A stretch of 64,000 nt of DNA, from the NCBI RefSeq assembly GCF_014905175.1, contig NC_057790.1, positions 2,356,001 to 2,420,000 of the forward strand, written 5' to 3'. A model generated the notes under the pieces. The model was not told where the DNA came from, searched no databases, and saw nothing but the letters and a program-made list of their open reading frames with translations. A program made the translations under genes and the position numbers. Shown here in pieces: positions 12,801-25,600 of the stretch. How positions within the stretch are numbered: position 1 is the stretch's first letter; every line of letters begins with the position of its first letter. The DNA is from Aphidius gifuensis. Lineage: Eukaryota; Arthropoda; Insecta; Hymenoptera; Braconidae.

Positions 12801-14265
12801 TGAATCGAGGCAAAATTGTGACCCGAAGAAAATTGTGATTAGCTTGAGCCACGTGACACAGCTTCTTCAAATTCGCGACATCACTTTAAATATATAACTA
12901 CTAAAATTTGAAACGTAACAAACGTGCAACTGGCGTCTAGTAGACACAAGAAAACTTGTTTCGATAATGTAGCAATTGTTTAAATAAGAGAATAGTAAAG
13001 TTTTAAATTTAACACTCAAAGTTTTGATGATGAAGAAAGCTCAAAGCTGTCAAAGACGATAAAACAAAATTGACCCATATCATAATTTATTTAATCGATA
13101 TTTATCAATGTCAATTTAAAAGAAAAATGTTTTATTATTTTTATATATCATAAAAAAATATTATTTTGAAAGGTTAAAAATTTATTTTTAAATAATCCAT
13201 TTAAAATTTACGAAAAATATAAAAATAATGATGAAAAAAAAAAAATTATTATATTTTAAAACTCAATCATCATATATCAAATTATTCAAGCAAAAAGATA
13301 CAAAAAATTTTATTTTTAAAAATATAAAAAGTTAAAAGTCAAAGGGTTTAATATCAAATAAATTTTTTTGATATACTATAACTTTTACAGCAACTTGACA
13401 AAAACCGATTCATGTAATTTTTTCAAGTCTTAAATTTTCTGACCATCGAAAATGTTTTTTTTATTTTTTGATTCATTTAGTTTTTTTTTATTCCATCTTT
13501 TTTTTTTAACATTTTTCATTTGAAGTAAGCTTCGAGTTTCAACATGAGTGTTTGAATGATTCAAAGCACTTGGACGTTTTTTATTTTATTTTTCGAAATT
13601 TTCGTATATATATAAAACCGTTGGTTCTTTGAAATCACCCACAAACCCTGCTCTTATACTCAAGTTCGGTAAATATTTCACCAAAAGATATATATAATGT
13701 GGCATAAGAAAAATAGATAAAAAAAAAAAAAAACAAAGAATCGGTAGAAATAAAATAAAAAAGACAAATAGTAAGGAGAGAAATAAAAATAAAATAATAG
13801 AAATACAAATACGTTGTAATAATAATAATAATAACAATAATAATAAGAATAAAAGAAAAAAAAAAAATAGAATGGACAAGGGTGGCAAAAGAATTGTGCT
13901 TGGAATGTAATAAGGCATGGAAAAAAGTGAGATGTATGTGGGTTCGTGATAAAATAGGATCAAGAACCAAGTGAAACGAAACGAGTTTTCTCGGACGATT
14001 GAATGGTATATATACACAAGATCTTTCTCAGCAATGTAAATTCCATTTTTTTATTTTTTTATTTTCCATTATTTTACCTATTTCTTTGCATTTATTATTA
14101 TATTATATATTTTTTTTATATAAATAAAAAAAATAAAGAGAAATTATTTGTTTTATTTTACTCTTTTTAAAGTTTACAGAGCTTTAAAGAGACGAAGGTT
14201 TATTTTTTTCAATATAGCCAAGTAGAATTGAAAAAAAAAGTAATAAATAAAATAGAAAAAAAATT
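9860..14265. other. A+T-rich background with one open island
   Basis: Mostly A/T runs. The island at 10000-10090 is about 45% G+C and open on both strands: a 40-codon plus frame ending QALACGHAMIDPTNQQFY then TGA, and a minus ATG frame of 30 codons starting MACPQARAWLIV. Neither has convincing splice sites. A second richer stretch, 10290-10620, has no consistent frame. Otherwise I see nothing beyond simple repeats. Confidence 0.55.
13817..13847. repeat. (ATA)n microsatellite
   Basis: About ten AAT/ATA units with one ACA interruption. It produces the isoleucine and leucine runs in the overlapping minus-strand ORFs 13586-14017 and 13635-13970, which I therefore discount. Confidence 0.85.
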
Positions 14266-14505
14266 GTGCTATTTTGTATAGTGAAAAGTTATTACCAAGA
14301 ACTGCTACTTGTCATCTGCACAAATGGCCAAGTTGCATGTTCAAGTGGACAGCGGTACACGTGGCAAGTGAAATGCCAGAATAAAATAAGGAATATTTCT
14401 GAAACTGTCACTGGCCAGGTGGCAACACAACACTGCTCTGACAGACGTTCAACTAAATTGACTGTGAAAATGCAAAAATTCTATTCAAAAAAATTTTCCA
14501 AGTGA
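14266..14505 (+). other. Island open on both strands
   Basis: About 200 bp of 40-45% G+C. The plus frame is open for 79 codons, but its first codon is GTG and the only ATG is near the end. It includes a short stretch QVACSSGQRYTWQVKCQN with paired cysteines. On the minus strand another frame runs 56 codons after a good acceptor (tttgcattttcacag). With two competing frames and no donor, the island may be a conserved non-coding element. I list it because it is one of the few long departures from the A+T-rich texture. Confidence 0.25.
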
Positions 14506-15451
14506 AAATAAAAATAGAGCAACGAAGAAATGGAAAAAAATAAAAATAAGAATAAGAACAAAGCTCAAATAACAGTATACTATATATATATATACATAGT
14601 GCAACATGGAATGAAAACAATTTAGGTCAAAAGTTAGATACAATGTTGATATTAAATTCATTATTTTAAATTGAAAAATAGAAAAAAAAAATTGTTCATT
14701 TCAGTAACTGATTTGTTTTTTGTTTTTATTTTGAGTCAAATGAATAAATAAATTTTCGATTAAAATGATTTTTTTTATTTTAAATATTTTTTTGAAAACT
14801 ATGATATTGGTTTTAGAGATATAAAAAAAAAAATGAAAACTAGAAATTGTAAATTGATACAGAATAATGGCATTAGCACGTTTTGCTAGAATGAGTACGA
14901 TGGTTTTTTTCATTGTTCAATTGAAATGCAATTGAAAAAAAATATCATTGCAGTATTATCAATGCGAATTGCATACCAATTTATATATTCCAGATCACAG
15001 GATACGTTCATCTCGTTGAAATGTCTCTTTATGAAATAAAAAAATAAATTCATATGTGTTTTTTTTTTTTCTTTAAATTATTACTTTTATATTATCGTCA
15101 GAATAAATTCAAAAAATGAAAAAAAAAAGTATCCAATAAACGATTGTTATCATTAGAAAAATATTAATTTCTAAATTGACAAATTAATTATAAATTATCT
15201 CATTATTTTTTAATTAGCAAATTAATCAAATAAATGAAATTATTTTGCATATATAAATTTAGTATTTAAAAAAATTTATAATTTATTTTTTAAATTTGAT
15301 GACCCGATAAAATTTAATTGTAATAAATACACTTGGCAGTATGTTTCGATTTCTGATGTATAATAAAATTGTTGAAAAGCCAGCAAAGTTTTTATGTTAA
15401 TCAAGTACAATCTCGCGTGTGTGGTACATCTGTGTTTAATTACCCATCTAC

Positions 15452-15559
15452 CTCGACGTAATAACTCGTAAACCTCTCACCATTTCTTTCTCTTTGCCTT
15501 TTATGCACCACAACTAGCTTTTCTGGTATAATATCAGTCGGCATTTTCCTGGCTTCTTG
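15452..15559 (-). CDS. Weak candidate cassette exon (36 codons)
   Basis: A minus-strand segment of exactly 108 nt between a TTTAG acceptor and a GAG|GTAGAT donor, open in frame for 36 codons and rich in charged residues (KLVVVHKRQRERNGERF). It also contains an in-frame ATG from which an ORF of 35 codons ends at TAA just past the donor. The pyrimidine tract before the acceptor is poor, so this may be chance. Multiple-of-three length and strand agree with other minus-strand candidates. Confidence 0.14.
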
Positions 15560-16474
15560 CTAAATACCCTGGCCCTTTCAACTAGCACGCAATACTAACG
15601 AACGAAAAAAAAGAAAAAAAAATATCCACCTCACTAATTAAACGATAAGTCTATTTCAGCACTTATAATTAATATATAATTTATAAAATATATTTTTACT
15701 TTATTTATCTTGTGTCAGCTTATGTGATTTACCTTTTTTTTTATTTTTCATTTTATTCTGTTGTACGTTTATTGATGATAAAGTGAAATAAAAAAAAAAT
15801 TAAAAAAATAAACATATATGAATGGATGATAAAAATATAAACTATCGACATCCGTTTTTCAGTTGAATTTTCAGACTTTTTCTTGACGTGATGAACATAA
15901 GGATGTTGAAAGAATGAATCTTGAAGGGTAAAAGAAAGCTCGTATATATATGTATGAGCTTTTAACCGTAAAGAAAAAGTAAGATAATAAATGTGTGTCC
16001 GTTGGCAAGTGTGGGGTGTCGATGAGATATTGTCGACTACCACTGGTTTTCAGTATACACATACTGAAAATAATACACGTGAAATTTAAGAAGGAAATGG
16101 CTTGACTCGAGTGATGAAATAGCCAAATAAATAAAAAAAAAAAATATAGTCTCAGATGCCACAGTGCAATTGAAGAAATGTTCCTTTATAAAAGAAAAAA
16201 TTTACGACTTACAAGTTGAGAGTTTTTTTTTTCATATGATGATGTTTTTATTTATATATAAAAGAAAAATGATAACAGAATTTTTGTTTTCTTGAAAATA
16301 ATTTTATATCGTAGCTATTGAAAAAGTTGAAAATTTCTGCTAGATAAGATTGAAATATTGTGACGGATACAATGATGAATTTCGAAAAATAAGTGTTAAA
16401 CATTAAAATGAATAAAAAAAAATATAGTAGAATAAATAACTAGTCCAAGAAAAGAAAAAAAATAAAATAGAAGA

Positions 16475-16600
16475 TATTTGACCTCGAAGCCATCGATCAC
16501 GTCAACAAGGCCTTGAGTTTTGCCCCCACGAGAATGCCCCAGCTTTCGAGATCTGAACTTTTTCGATCTTCTGAAGCTGTAGGTTAGTCTTCACAAGCAC
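16475..16600. other. G+C-richer island, strand unclear
   Basis: The plus strand has an open frame of 37 codons leading to a GTTAGT donor (…SRSELFRSSEAV) but lacks a pyrimidine tract at its 5' side. The minus strand has an acceptor-like actaacctacag followed by a basic frame (FRRSKKFRSRKLGHSRGG) but only a weak GTCAAA donor. I cannot choose between strands, and a conserved non-coding element is equally possible. Confidence 0.2.
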
Positions 16601-16915
16601 CTTATTTTATTTTATTTCTTATTTTTTCCCCAATGACACAACTACACATCAAAAAACACCAAGGTTTTCTTATTTATTTATGCTTTCTATTTATTTTTAT
16701 TTTTTTATTATATATTGCATTGTTGAAGATAATGGAAATACATTTTATTTAAAAAGCTCTGTATGTTTGACTACCAAAAAAAAAAAAAAAAAATAACAGT
16801 TGTTACTACTGCTTGGGTAAATGATACATAAGACAGAGACTGTCAAGAATGTTAGAATAATAATAAATAATTCGGCGGGGAAATAATAAATCGGATAACC
16901 GCGAGTAGTACCCAC

Positions 16916-16981
16916 CTGTCTCGTTCAAACTGACGATGTGAAGACACAAGAGGGAATTGTCTACCTCTGGTTTTCTTTCAT
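16916..16981 (-). CDS. Weak candidate exon with strong donor (66 nt)
   Basis: A minus-strand segment ending at a strong ACAG|GTGGGT donor. After two bases the frame is open to the donor and reads DERKPEVDNSLLCLHIVSLN, then ETG across the junction. The acceptor (tattctcatgag) is acceptable but not strong, and another AG 15 nt further in would also keep the frame. It lies 485 bp 3' of 17467-17541 on the same strand, but the phases do not join directly. Confidence 0.15.
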
Positions 16982-17466
16982 CTCATGAGAATACATTGAG
17001 ACGATATGTGTGGGAAAAAAAAAAATGAATAATAGGTGAAAATAAATAAAAATACAGAGGGTGTAGAACAGAAAAAAAAAAAAAATAAAAGACCTCGATA
17101 GGGATTTTACTTGTCCCAAGCTTGTCTGATGTTTATTCTAATGCAATTTATCTACATATATATATTTTTTTGTGCTTTTAAATTCATAATATTTATCTTT
17201 TTTCAAAACACGAAAAAATATTTTTAAAAAAACAAACAAAGCTACGAGAAAGTTTGGTAGTAAATTGAACGCCTCGACAGAAGTGATTCATCACAATCCA
17301 AATATTTTCATCAAGTTTTTTTTTTTAAATTTTTTATGATATTTCGAAACAATTTCTTTTTTTTAAATGTATTTTGCAAAGTTTTTACATGAAGGGATGT
17401 AGTTTCTATTCTCGTGTAGCATGTTTATTTATATATTTATTTATTGTTTATTTTTATCCTGCTTAC

Positions 17467-17541
17467 CACTCGCTGAGAACGACGCAAGCAGATAACATAC
17501 TGACAACATCGACATTTACTTTTTGAGACATCCAATGTGTA
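17467..17541 (-). CDS. Candidate exon, unknown protein (75 nt)
   Basis: The minus strand shows a long pyrimidine tract ending in a GAG acceptor, then 75 nt of about 43% G+C and a strong GTAAGC donor. Frame 0 is open throughout and cysteine-rich (YTLDVSKSKCRCCQYVICLR, then RSQRV). A second frame is also open and contains an ATG followed by a hydrophobic stretch, so an initiating exon for a secreted or membrane protein is another reading. The third frame stops. A 75-nt length keeps phase, as in a cassette exon. Family not recognised. Confidence 0.24.
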
Positions 17542-19972
17542 CTCGGAAAAAAAATAAATAATAGAAAAAAAAAAATATATTCTGTACATCAACTATCAAA
17601 GCATGTATATCCGGATCTACTGGGTTTTTTTCTTGTATTTTTTTTAAGCGGTTCTTGTTTTTCCTGCTAAATATTTTATTCAATATTTTTGTGTATTATT
17701 AATATTTTTTACGATTGTTTTTTCCCCAAGCCCAGCTTATATGAGAAATAAAAAAGAAAAAATATTTGTATATTTACAAGAAATATAATTTCATGAATAT
17801 ATATGTATTTTTGTTTTTTTTTTTTTTTTTGGCTAGTATGGTTCAAGTTGATTCTGATTAGTTTAAAACACAATTGGAGTTTATAAAAAAAATTTAAAAT
17901 TTTGCATAGTGATAGGAGGAGGCAAGTTCGAAGTAGATCTTGATGAAATTAAATGGTTTAAAGTCAAATTGTGATTGGGGTTTAACTGGGTCGAGTGTGA
18001 AGACCTTCAAGATGTTCAAATCCCAGGTATTTAATCAGACTGGGAATTCATGAGTGGGTAGATTAAGTAAGGCACCAAGTAAGCACATAATGTCTTTACT
18101 TTTCTTTTTTTTTTTAATTCAAAACATCTTAATCTTCTTCTGAATTTAAAAAATAAATCACGAAAGATTTTTTTTATCTTTTTAAATGAGAAATAAAAGA
18201 TAACTTTTACATGAATTTTTATTTTTATTATCTGTCGTTAAATCGAATTACTTTTATTGTAATTGTTCATTCTATATTTTTATTGATATATTGTTTAGTT
18301 CAGTTGAAAGAGGACAAGATAGAACACGCTGACATGAACACAGACTTTGAAAAATGCTAGTACGAGTATCAGACACAATTTATTTTAAAACTTTGATGTT
18401 AGTGAATGGTATTTTCTCTCAACAGTTGGTCCACCTCACTGGAAAAACCAATGTAATTTTTTTTTTTTTTTTTTTGTCTTTCTTTTGGTGCTTCGAGAAC
18501 AAAAAGATTTCAAGTGTCAAGTTTTTTATGGTTTATTTTATTATTTTTATTTTATCTTGTTTTATTAAAGTTGTTGACTCAAATTGAACTTGGACGCATG
18601 GATAAATATTTGTAGAAGTTTTTCTTTTTATATTTTTTTTTAAAGGTGAGAGTATTGGAATTTAATTACGATATCTCATCAAGTCGACTTTTTGACTAAA
18701 AAAAAAAGCGTAAAAGTCAGGCTCTATCGATTTTTTAGTGATGTAATAAATAAAACTAATTGATTTTGAATATTAATTAAAATAAATGTCAATTTAATTA
18801 TTTAAATTAGGTACGTGAAATTAATAAAGAGCTTTTTATTTTATTTTTTCAATTTTATTTCGAATGAATAACTTTTATTTTTTGTCTCGTGAATTATATA
18901 ATATGCCAGTATTGGTATTATTTTTTACTATCGAGAATTTAATTAATTTCTAAACTTTTTTTATAATAAATTTTATATTGTGAGTAAATATTATGAATCT
19001 CATTTAAAACGTATAAATGTGTTTTGTTTGTATTTTTTTTTTTAATTTTATGTATTTTTCAATTTTCATATACTTTTAACCTCGCTAACTGAACATTATA
19101 AATTTTATTCATAGACACATTTAAAACGCCATAACGTTTTTTTTTTTATACATAATTTAAAAAAACAAAAAAAAAATGTTTAAAAAAATTAATGTACAGG
19201 TGAACAAAAGATACGTGAATTTTATTAACTATGGGTCAAATTGTGGCGATAAAAACATTCTCTCTGAGATCCATTTTTTTTTTTTTATTATTCTTTTTAA
19301 TTTCACTTTAACTACTATGCATTTCTTTTATCTTTGCCGCTGCAGGCAGCATTATCACGCTTTTCACAATTTTCTCAGCAACAGAAGCAACGATAAATAT
19401 AATATCTTCTCTTTGGTCAGAACTTGACCAATAAGCCGTGTTTTTTTTTTTTTTTAAATTAAAAAAATTTAAAAAATAAAAGTTATAGAGAAAAAAACTT
19501 TTTATTTAACGAGGAATAATTTCAAATAGCGATCGTTAGAGCAGCGTCAAGTGTAGACAAGAGAAAAAGATAAAAAATAATTTAACGAAAGAAAAAAATA
19601 TAAAAAATAGTCAATTGCCAACTGACCATTCACGTAAAAGAAAAAAAAAAAAAAAAAAAAAACAAGCGTGAGAAAAAACTCGAGATTGCATCCAATTTCC
19701 GAGTCAAAATAAAAAAAAAAAAATAGTCAATTGCGAAGTGGGAGTAAAAAAGTGGTCAAAAATTTTTCAACGAGAGGAGTGATAGTAAACGGTTGAACGA
19801 AACTGTGGATTGAACTGGATAGAATCTCAAATCTCGTTATACAATATTGTAATATAAGTGTGTGTGTGTATATGTGGATGCATGTGTATGTATTAATGTA
19901 GGAATTGACGTTGAAACGTTCTGGCTGACCAACACGTTTACTGTGACTACTAACAATTTTTTATTTTTATGT

Positions 19973-20146
19973 ATGTGTCGCACAAACCTTCGATCAAGCC
20001 TTAGGCACACCAACGATCGCTTTTTAATTAATTTTCAAAAGCAATTATACGCTTGTTACGGAGGGATGATTTTGCCAGATACCCGGAAATACTATGATGA
20101 ATCAACTTCCTATCAATTAATAAATATCAATTTTTTCAATTTATAA
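19973..20146 (+). CDS. Small ORF of 57 codons, unknown
   Basis: An ATG ORF inside a longer frame that opens at GTG in a (TG)n stretch. Residues 1-45 are not low in complexity (MCRTNLRSSLRHTNDRF, later LPDTRKYYDESTS); the tail turns into A/T-rich asparagine and phenylalanine. No signal peptide or known motif. Flanking sequence shows no promoter or polyadenylation pattern I would trust. Length and composition are within what chance allows, so treat as hypothetical. Confidence 0.14.
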   Translation: MCRTNLRSSLRHTNDRFLINFQKQLYACYGGMILPDTRKYYDESTSYQLININFFNL

Positions 20147-21913
20147 TTTTTTTTTTTTTTTCAAATTATTAACTTATATATAATTTTCTGAAAAAAGATT
20201 ACTTTAACATTTTATATATAATTCATATATTTGAATTACATATATTTACTTGAAAATGATACTAGAGTTTATTAATATACTTGAATATTTTTAAAAAAAA
20301 AAAAAAGAAAATTAATATAAAAAATTAATTATCAGACTTTTGATTGATATAGTATCCTTGGAGTGAATAGCGTCAGATTGATTTCCTATCGCAATCGATT
20401 AAGGTCAAGACACACGAATGAACTTGATCGGAAATTAAAGTTTAACGTGAACTCGTTAGTAGATGATGGTCGATTTATTTTGTGGGAATGAAATAAAAAA
20501 AAAAATTATATAAATCGGAGATTGACAGGTCTAAAGATTTTATATATAAAAGGGTAAATTTATATACGTGCATGTATAGATTCAATATAAATAATAATCT
20601 TGATAATGAAAAATATGTCAACTGAAGGACAAGAAGACAGACAATCGATTCAACTGAACAGATACTTCACGCTGTTCATCAGTTTCTTATAACAAGCTAT
20701 GCAGCTAGGGCTCAACCCTCCATTTATGATTATTATTATTATTATTTTTTATTACTATTATTGTTGTTTTATTTTTTGTATACGCATTTTTAGTTGGCTG
20801 AGTATTGCAGGTATATACAAGGATAGACATAGCATAAATATACAAAAAGAAAAAAAAAAATACAAATGAGCAGAAAAATAAATTGTAGAATGAATGACAG
20901 ATTAAAATAAAATTAACACATGTTATTATTAAAACGAATTTTCAAAAGAAAGTAATTATTTTTTTTCTCTATTTAAAATAACATAAAAAAAATTGCAATA
21001 ATTCAAGCGTATATTTTTTTTACGCTTTTATATCATTTTGTATACTAATATTTTTTTACAATTTATTTTATTTCTTATTATTTTATAAAATGAATTATAT
21101 AACAAAAAAAAAAAATATATACCCAACTGATGAGAATTTTCAACGACAGAAAAATAATAATAAGAATGAAAAAAACTTGATAAAAATGAAAAGATCATTG
21201 GTAATTAATTAATAAAAAATATCAACTTGTCACCAATTATATAAATTTTTTAATTGGCAAGAAATTCATTCGTCATAAAAAACAATTATAAAATTGGCGA
21301 TAACTTTTTCGTCTACTAATTTTAATTACTTTAATTAAGGTATCTAGAATAACACAAAAAAAAAATTAATTTAATTTTATCATTATCAAGTAAATAACTT
21401 AAATAAATATCTCAAAATTTTGGATAACTATAATTACACGATTTAATTATAAATAAACTCAGTAGATAATTTTAAAAAATAATTATTATACTGTATGTAA
21501 TGATAAAAATAATAAAATCTCTCTGTTGAAAAAAAAGAGAAATAATCGAGATACAAAGCAAATGCGAATAATATATATTCCGAGATACGGTACTGGACAT
21601 ATTTCATATAGAGCACCTGCGTCTTTTTCATTTTCAAAAGCTTCATTTTAACTTCCCTGCAGGGTGCTGAAAAAGTCAAGCTCATGATAGATGGAAAAAA
21701 ATAAAATAACAAAAAACTATATGAGAGATTGGAAATATTTTTTCGTTATCAAGGAAGAAAAGCAAATAATGTACAGGTGATGATATGGTGTAGGTGTGTC
21801 ATCAGGCTCATTCGCGAAAGCTCTATATATATATTTAGAAGTTGGCAGAGGTACATGTAGGGAGAAAAGAGGAGTCAATGAGTTATGTGTGGTGAGCATA
21901 CCATAAATTTAAT

Positions 21914-22138
21914 ATGCCGACTGAAAGGCTATCTGAATTGAACCAACGGTTAAATTCTATTCGTTCTCGGCGCGCCTACTTTACTCATGTGTTTGTGAAT
22001 ATATATATAGATATGTGTAAGCACCCCATCATCACTTTCTTCTCGTCTTTTGATTCTAACTCACTATATCCTCCTCATCCCTTTCTTTTTTTTATATTTT
22101 TTTCTACTTTGGAATTTTCATGGGCATTGCTTTATTGA
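21914..22138 (+). CDS. Small ORF of 74 codons, unknown
   Basis: Starts at a true ATG. The first 24 codons are balanced and charged (MPTERLSELNQRLNSIRSRR) and of higher G+C than the flanks; a GTAAGC donor-like site follows at about codon 34. The second half is phenylalanine-rich low complexity from T runs. If anything is coding it is more likely a first exon covering the N-terminal part than the whole ORF. No family recognised. Confidence 0.15.
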   Translation: MPTERLSELNQRLNSIRSRRAYFTHVFVNIYIDMCKHPIITFFSSFDSNSLYPPHPFLFFIFFSTLEFSWALLY

Positions 22139-22593
22139 GTAAACTTTTGGTGGATGCAATGCATATGCGTTACCAAGGTGATGCATCGACGCCATTTTAC
22201 TAATGTGAATGTACATGTACGTGGTGACGATGAAGCGTACATTTCATCTCGTCATACAGATATGCCTTTCACCCTCTAGCAGTGCCAAAACGAGTATACT
22301 CAGTTACTATATACACAAAGATCTTATATCTTTATCACATATAAAAGATTATTTGGAGCCACGATAATATGAGAAACATACTGCATAAGAGAATAAACTC
22401 ATTTCTCACAAGTATATTGCCAAGAATCATATTATTATCCTCAAAAAGATGACCTATTTTTATAAATCTCATTTCAACAATATAAATTAAATTTCTTATT
22501 ATAAAATATTATGCATCAATTTTCATAAAAATGAAAAGCTCTATTTTATAACAGTTTCAATTGTCATTAGTTTTTTTTTTTCTATTTTCTTGA

Positions 22594-22625
22594 TGTCTGA
22601 CTAAAATCTGAGTTGTACTACTTAA
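22594..22625 (+). repeat. dispersed 30-bp motif, copy 3
   Basis: Starts TGTCTGACTAAAATC and ends GAGTTGTACTACTTAAA, preceded by a T-rich stretch. Shares its first nine and most of its last fifteen bases with copies 1 and 5; the TGTACTAC core also matches the complement of copies 2 and 4, linking the two subtypes. Confidence 0.5.
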
Positions 22626-25600
22626 ATTAATTGAAAAAAAAATTTTACGAAATAATTTTAATAATGGTAAATGTAATGAATGAAAATTGTCATTTGATAT
22701 TACTTGAAATTATTTCAATGTAAATTTATTTATACATACAACCCTCTTTTTGTATTTTCTCTGTTTTTTATTTATCAATTGAAGTGGGTAAATTTATTGA
22801 TGTTTGTTACAGTGTGTGTTATACAATTCTGTATGTAGAACATTTTGAATAAACAGTGTGATCTTGAATTCTAGAGGATTTTGGGGTTGCTTAAGGCAAA
22901 AGGTTGTGGGTCAACTATTGGATCCTGAGAAGGTTGAATATTCTGGAGGCAATTGCCATGGTTTGAGCTTTAGCTAATACTTTGTTTATGTATATATACA
23001 ACATTATATATAGCTGAACATGAAGACGAATGTCTGTCTATTGATTCAGTTGTTTGATCTCACATCAGTTCAATGCAAAGCTCACCATATATGAAAAGCA
23101 TATCCGAGACGAGGCTTCATTAATGCCAATTGATGCAGGATATATCGTATCCTACTTCAAAATTTAATTACCAATTATTATAAATTTTTTTTTAATTTAT
23201 TTAATTTGATTAAACACTGTAATACTATACTCATAAATTAAATAGACACTTTTTGAATAATAATTTAAATTATATATCATTGCAATTTGTATAATTAAAA
23301 AATCATTAAAAAAAAAATATATTAAATTTGATAATTTTATATTTCAAATTAATTAAATTGTTAATTAAACTTTTCTGAGGCTTATCGATATCACATGGAA
23401 ATTCAATATGTCATGGTCTGTGGCTAAGCTGAACAATCAATTCTATTGAATATATGTGTATATTATGGAGTTTATATTTAGATTGAGTCTGTCTAATATT
23501 TCACAAGTTTCAAAATAACTCATAAAAATAATACACACTCAGCTGATTTTGTATTTTGATTTTCTTTTTTTTTTTTTTTTTTATTATCTCATTCCCCTTG
23601 ATGTATGAATATTGTTGTATGTCGAATAAAGAATTATAGATTGTCTGGGATAAGGCTAAATCAAAGCAATATTGCTCAAGTCCATTATGCCAAAAACAGA
23701 CGAAAAAGCTATTAATATTATCGTTCTATTACATTTGATATGAAAACAAAAAACATGTGTGTTTTTGTCACAAAAATTATCATTTTTATTATAGGTATAT
23801 ATTATTTTCTATTTTTATTAATTAATTTTTTTTCTTTTCCCTTCAATTATTTATTCATTATCATTTAGCTCTATTTACTGATTAAATTACATTATCTGAT
23901 TTCATCAATATTCCATTGAATTTAATAACATGAGTTAATTTTAATTTTACTTTGTGATTAATTTATTTCACGAGCATTAGTAGATTTAATATTTGTCATT
24001 TTTATATAATTTTTTTAATTTGTGAAACTAATTATGGTGGACAATCACCACTTCAAATTTTAACTTTGTGATTATTGTATGTTTATAAAGGTTTGTTATA
24101 TTATATTTGTAAAATTATATACAGTCAGTCAAAATATAATAACTACCTAACAAACCAAATGTGTGCAAACAAAGGAAACAAATAAATAAAGTTGAATATT
24201 CATAAAATGAATGACATAATGCTCAAAATTCAATATATTAATTGCAAAACTTTACAAAATAAAAATATAATTAACCTAAAAAAAAAATAAATAAAAAGTT
24301 GATGAACAAAATAAAAAAAATAAAAAATGTTTGAGTTGATAAAAAAATTTAAAATCAATATTGTGTTGTATGAAAATTGAATCTACATAAAGTTTAAATA
24401 AATACAAATAATATTATTAATTATGTAAATATTTGAATTAGTTTAATAAACATTCTCAGGTGTGTATTAACACATCAAGCTATTGTGCATAACTGAGACA
24501 ATAATTCATTTTAATAATTGTAAACGGGACAACAAATTTTAAGGCAACAAAGTTGTATGTCGAAAATAGACAAGATTCAACAACTTTCTTGATATAAGTA
24601 GAGAGTACACATAGACTGTATTGCATCATCTAAATAAGCAGACAGTGAGAAAATTAAATAAAAATAAAGACAGAATGAGAGCTTAACTATGTTTCTGCAT
24701 AAGTATCACATATAGACACTTATGTACAAATGTATATGGCTTAAATTAATTGTAATACACAAGCACATTGTGTATAATTTAAACGTGACGAACTTGTCAA
24801 GATAAGATGTTATCATAATTAATATTATTGTTACTTCATGAAAGAAAAATAACAAATATTAAATCTATTTTGATTATAAAGTTGTGAGAAAATAAAATGA
24901 AAAAGTTGAAAAATAATATCTCGCAATATAAGTTTATAATGAATTGTTTTCACCACATACATATTTTTTATTTTCTATTTTTTTTTTGTTTAAAAGTATG
25001 GCTATACTCACTGAGTTTGTGTTTTTATTTTTTATATTTAACTGGGTTTTTGTCTCAGCTATAACACCGCGGATTAAAAGTTTAATTTTAATGTTTCCGA
25101 GAAATATTTTACATTCAAAAGACTATAAATTGAACCCTGGCGAATAGCAGCTGTATTTAATTTTGATAAATTTATTATAAACTTTTATTTATTCATTTTT
25201 TACATATGAAAAATGTTGCTTCAAAGAGAAATTCATATAAATTCAATAATAAATAAATAAATAAAAATAATATTGAATAATAAATAATAAATACGTGAAT
25301 AAAAAAAAAATTTTGTATAAAATGTAATAGGGTTTAGGTAAGATAACCTATTTTAAAACCAAAATCCTTTGAAATACTCGTGAGAAGAGAAACAACTTTT
25401 ATACACGATGTGCTTGTTCATTTGCAATAAAAAAAAAAAAGTTTTGGATGATGTCTAGCTGATCACTAAAACTTTATCCAAGAAACAATTCCAAGTATTT
25501 CGAAATCCTTTTTTTTTTTTTTTAGTATAAAAAATAAATAGAAAAAACAATGATTTTTTTTTATATTTGATAATGATGTAAAAAAATCAGCAAGAGCAAA

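Noticed and set aside
13586..14017. 143-codon minus-strand open frame
   Set aside because: Driven by A runs and the (ATA)n repeat read on the other strand; poly-L, poly-I and poly-F.
18014..18045. tRNA-like B box (GTTCAAATCCCAG)
   Set aside because: The flanking bases do not pair as a T stem and there is no A box or acceptor stem.
19605..19740. Short duplicated stretch (aaaaaatagtcaattgc)
   Set aside because: Only 17 bp are shared between two nearby places in an A-rich stretch; likely chance or slippage.
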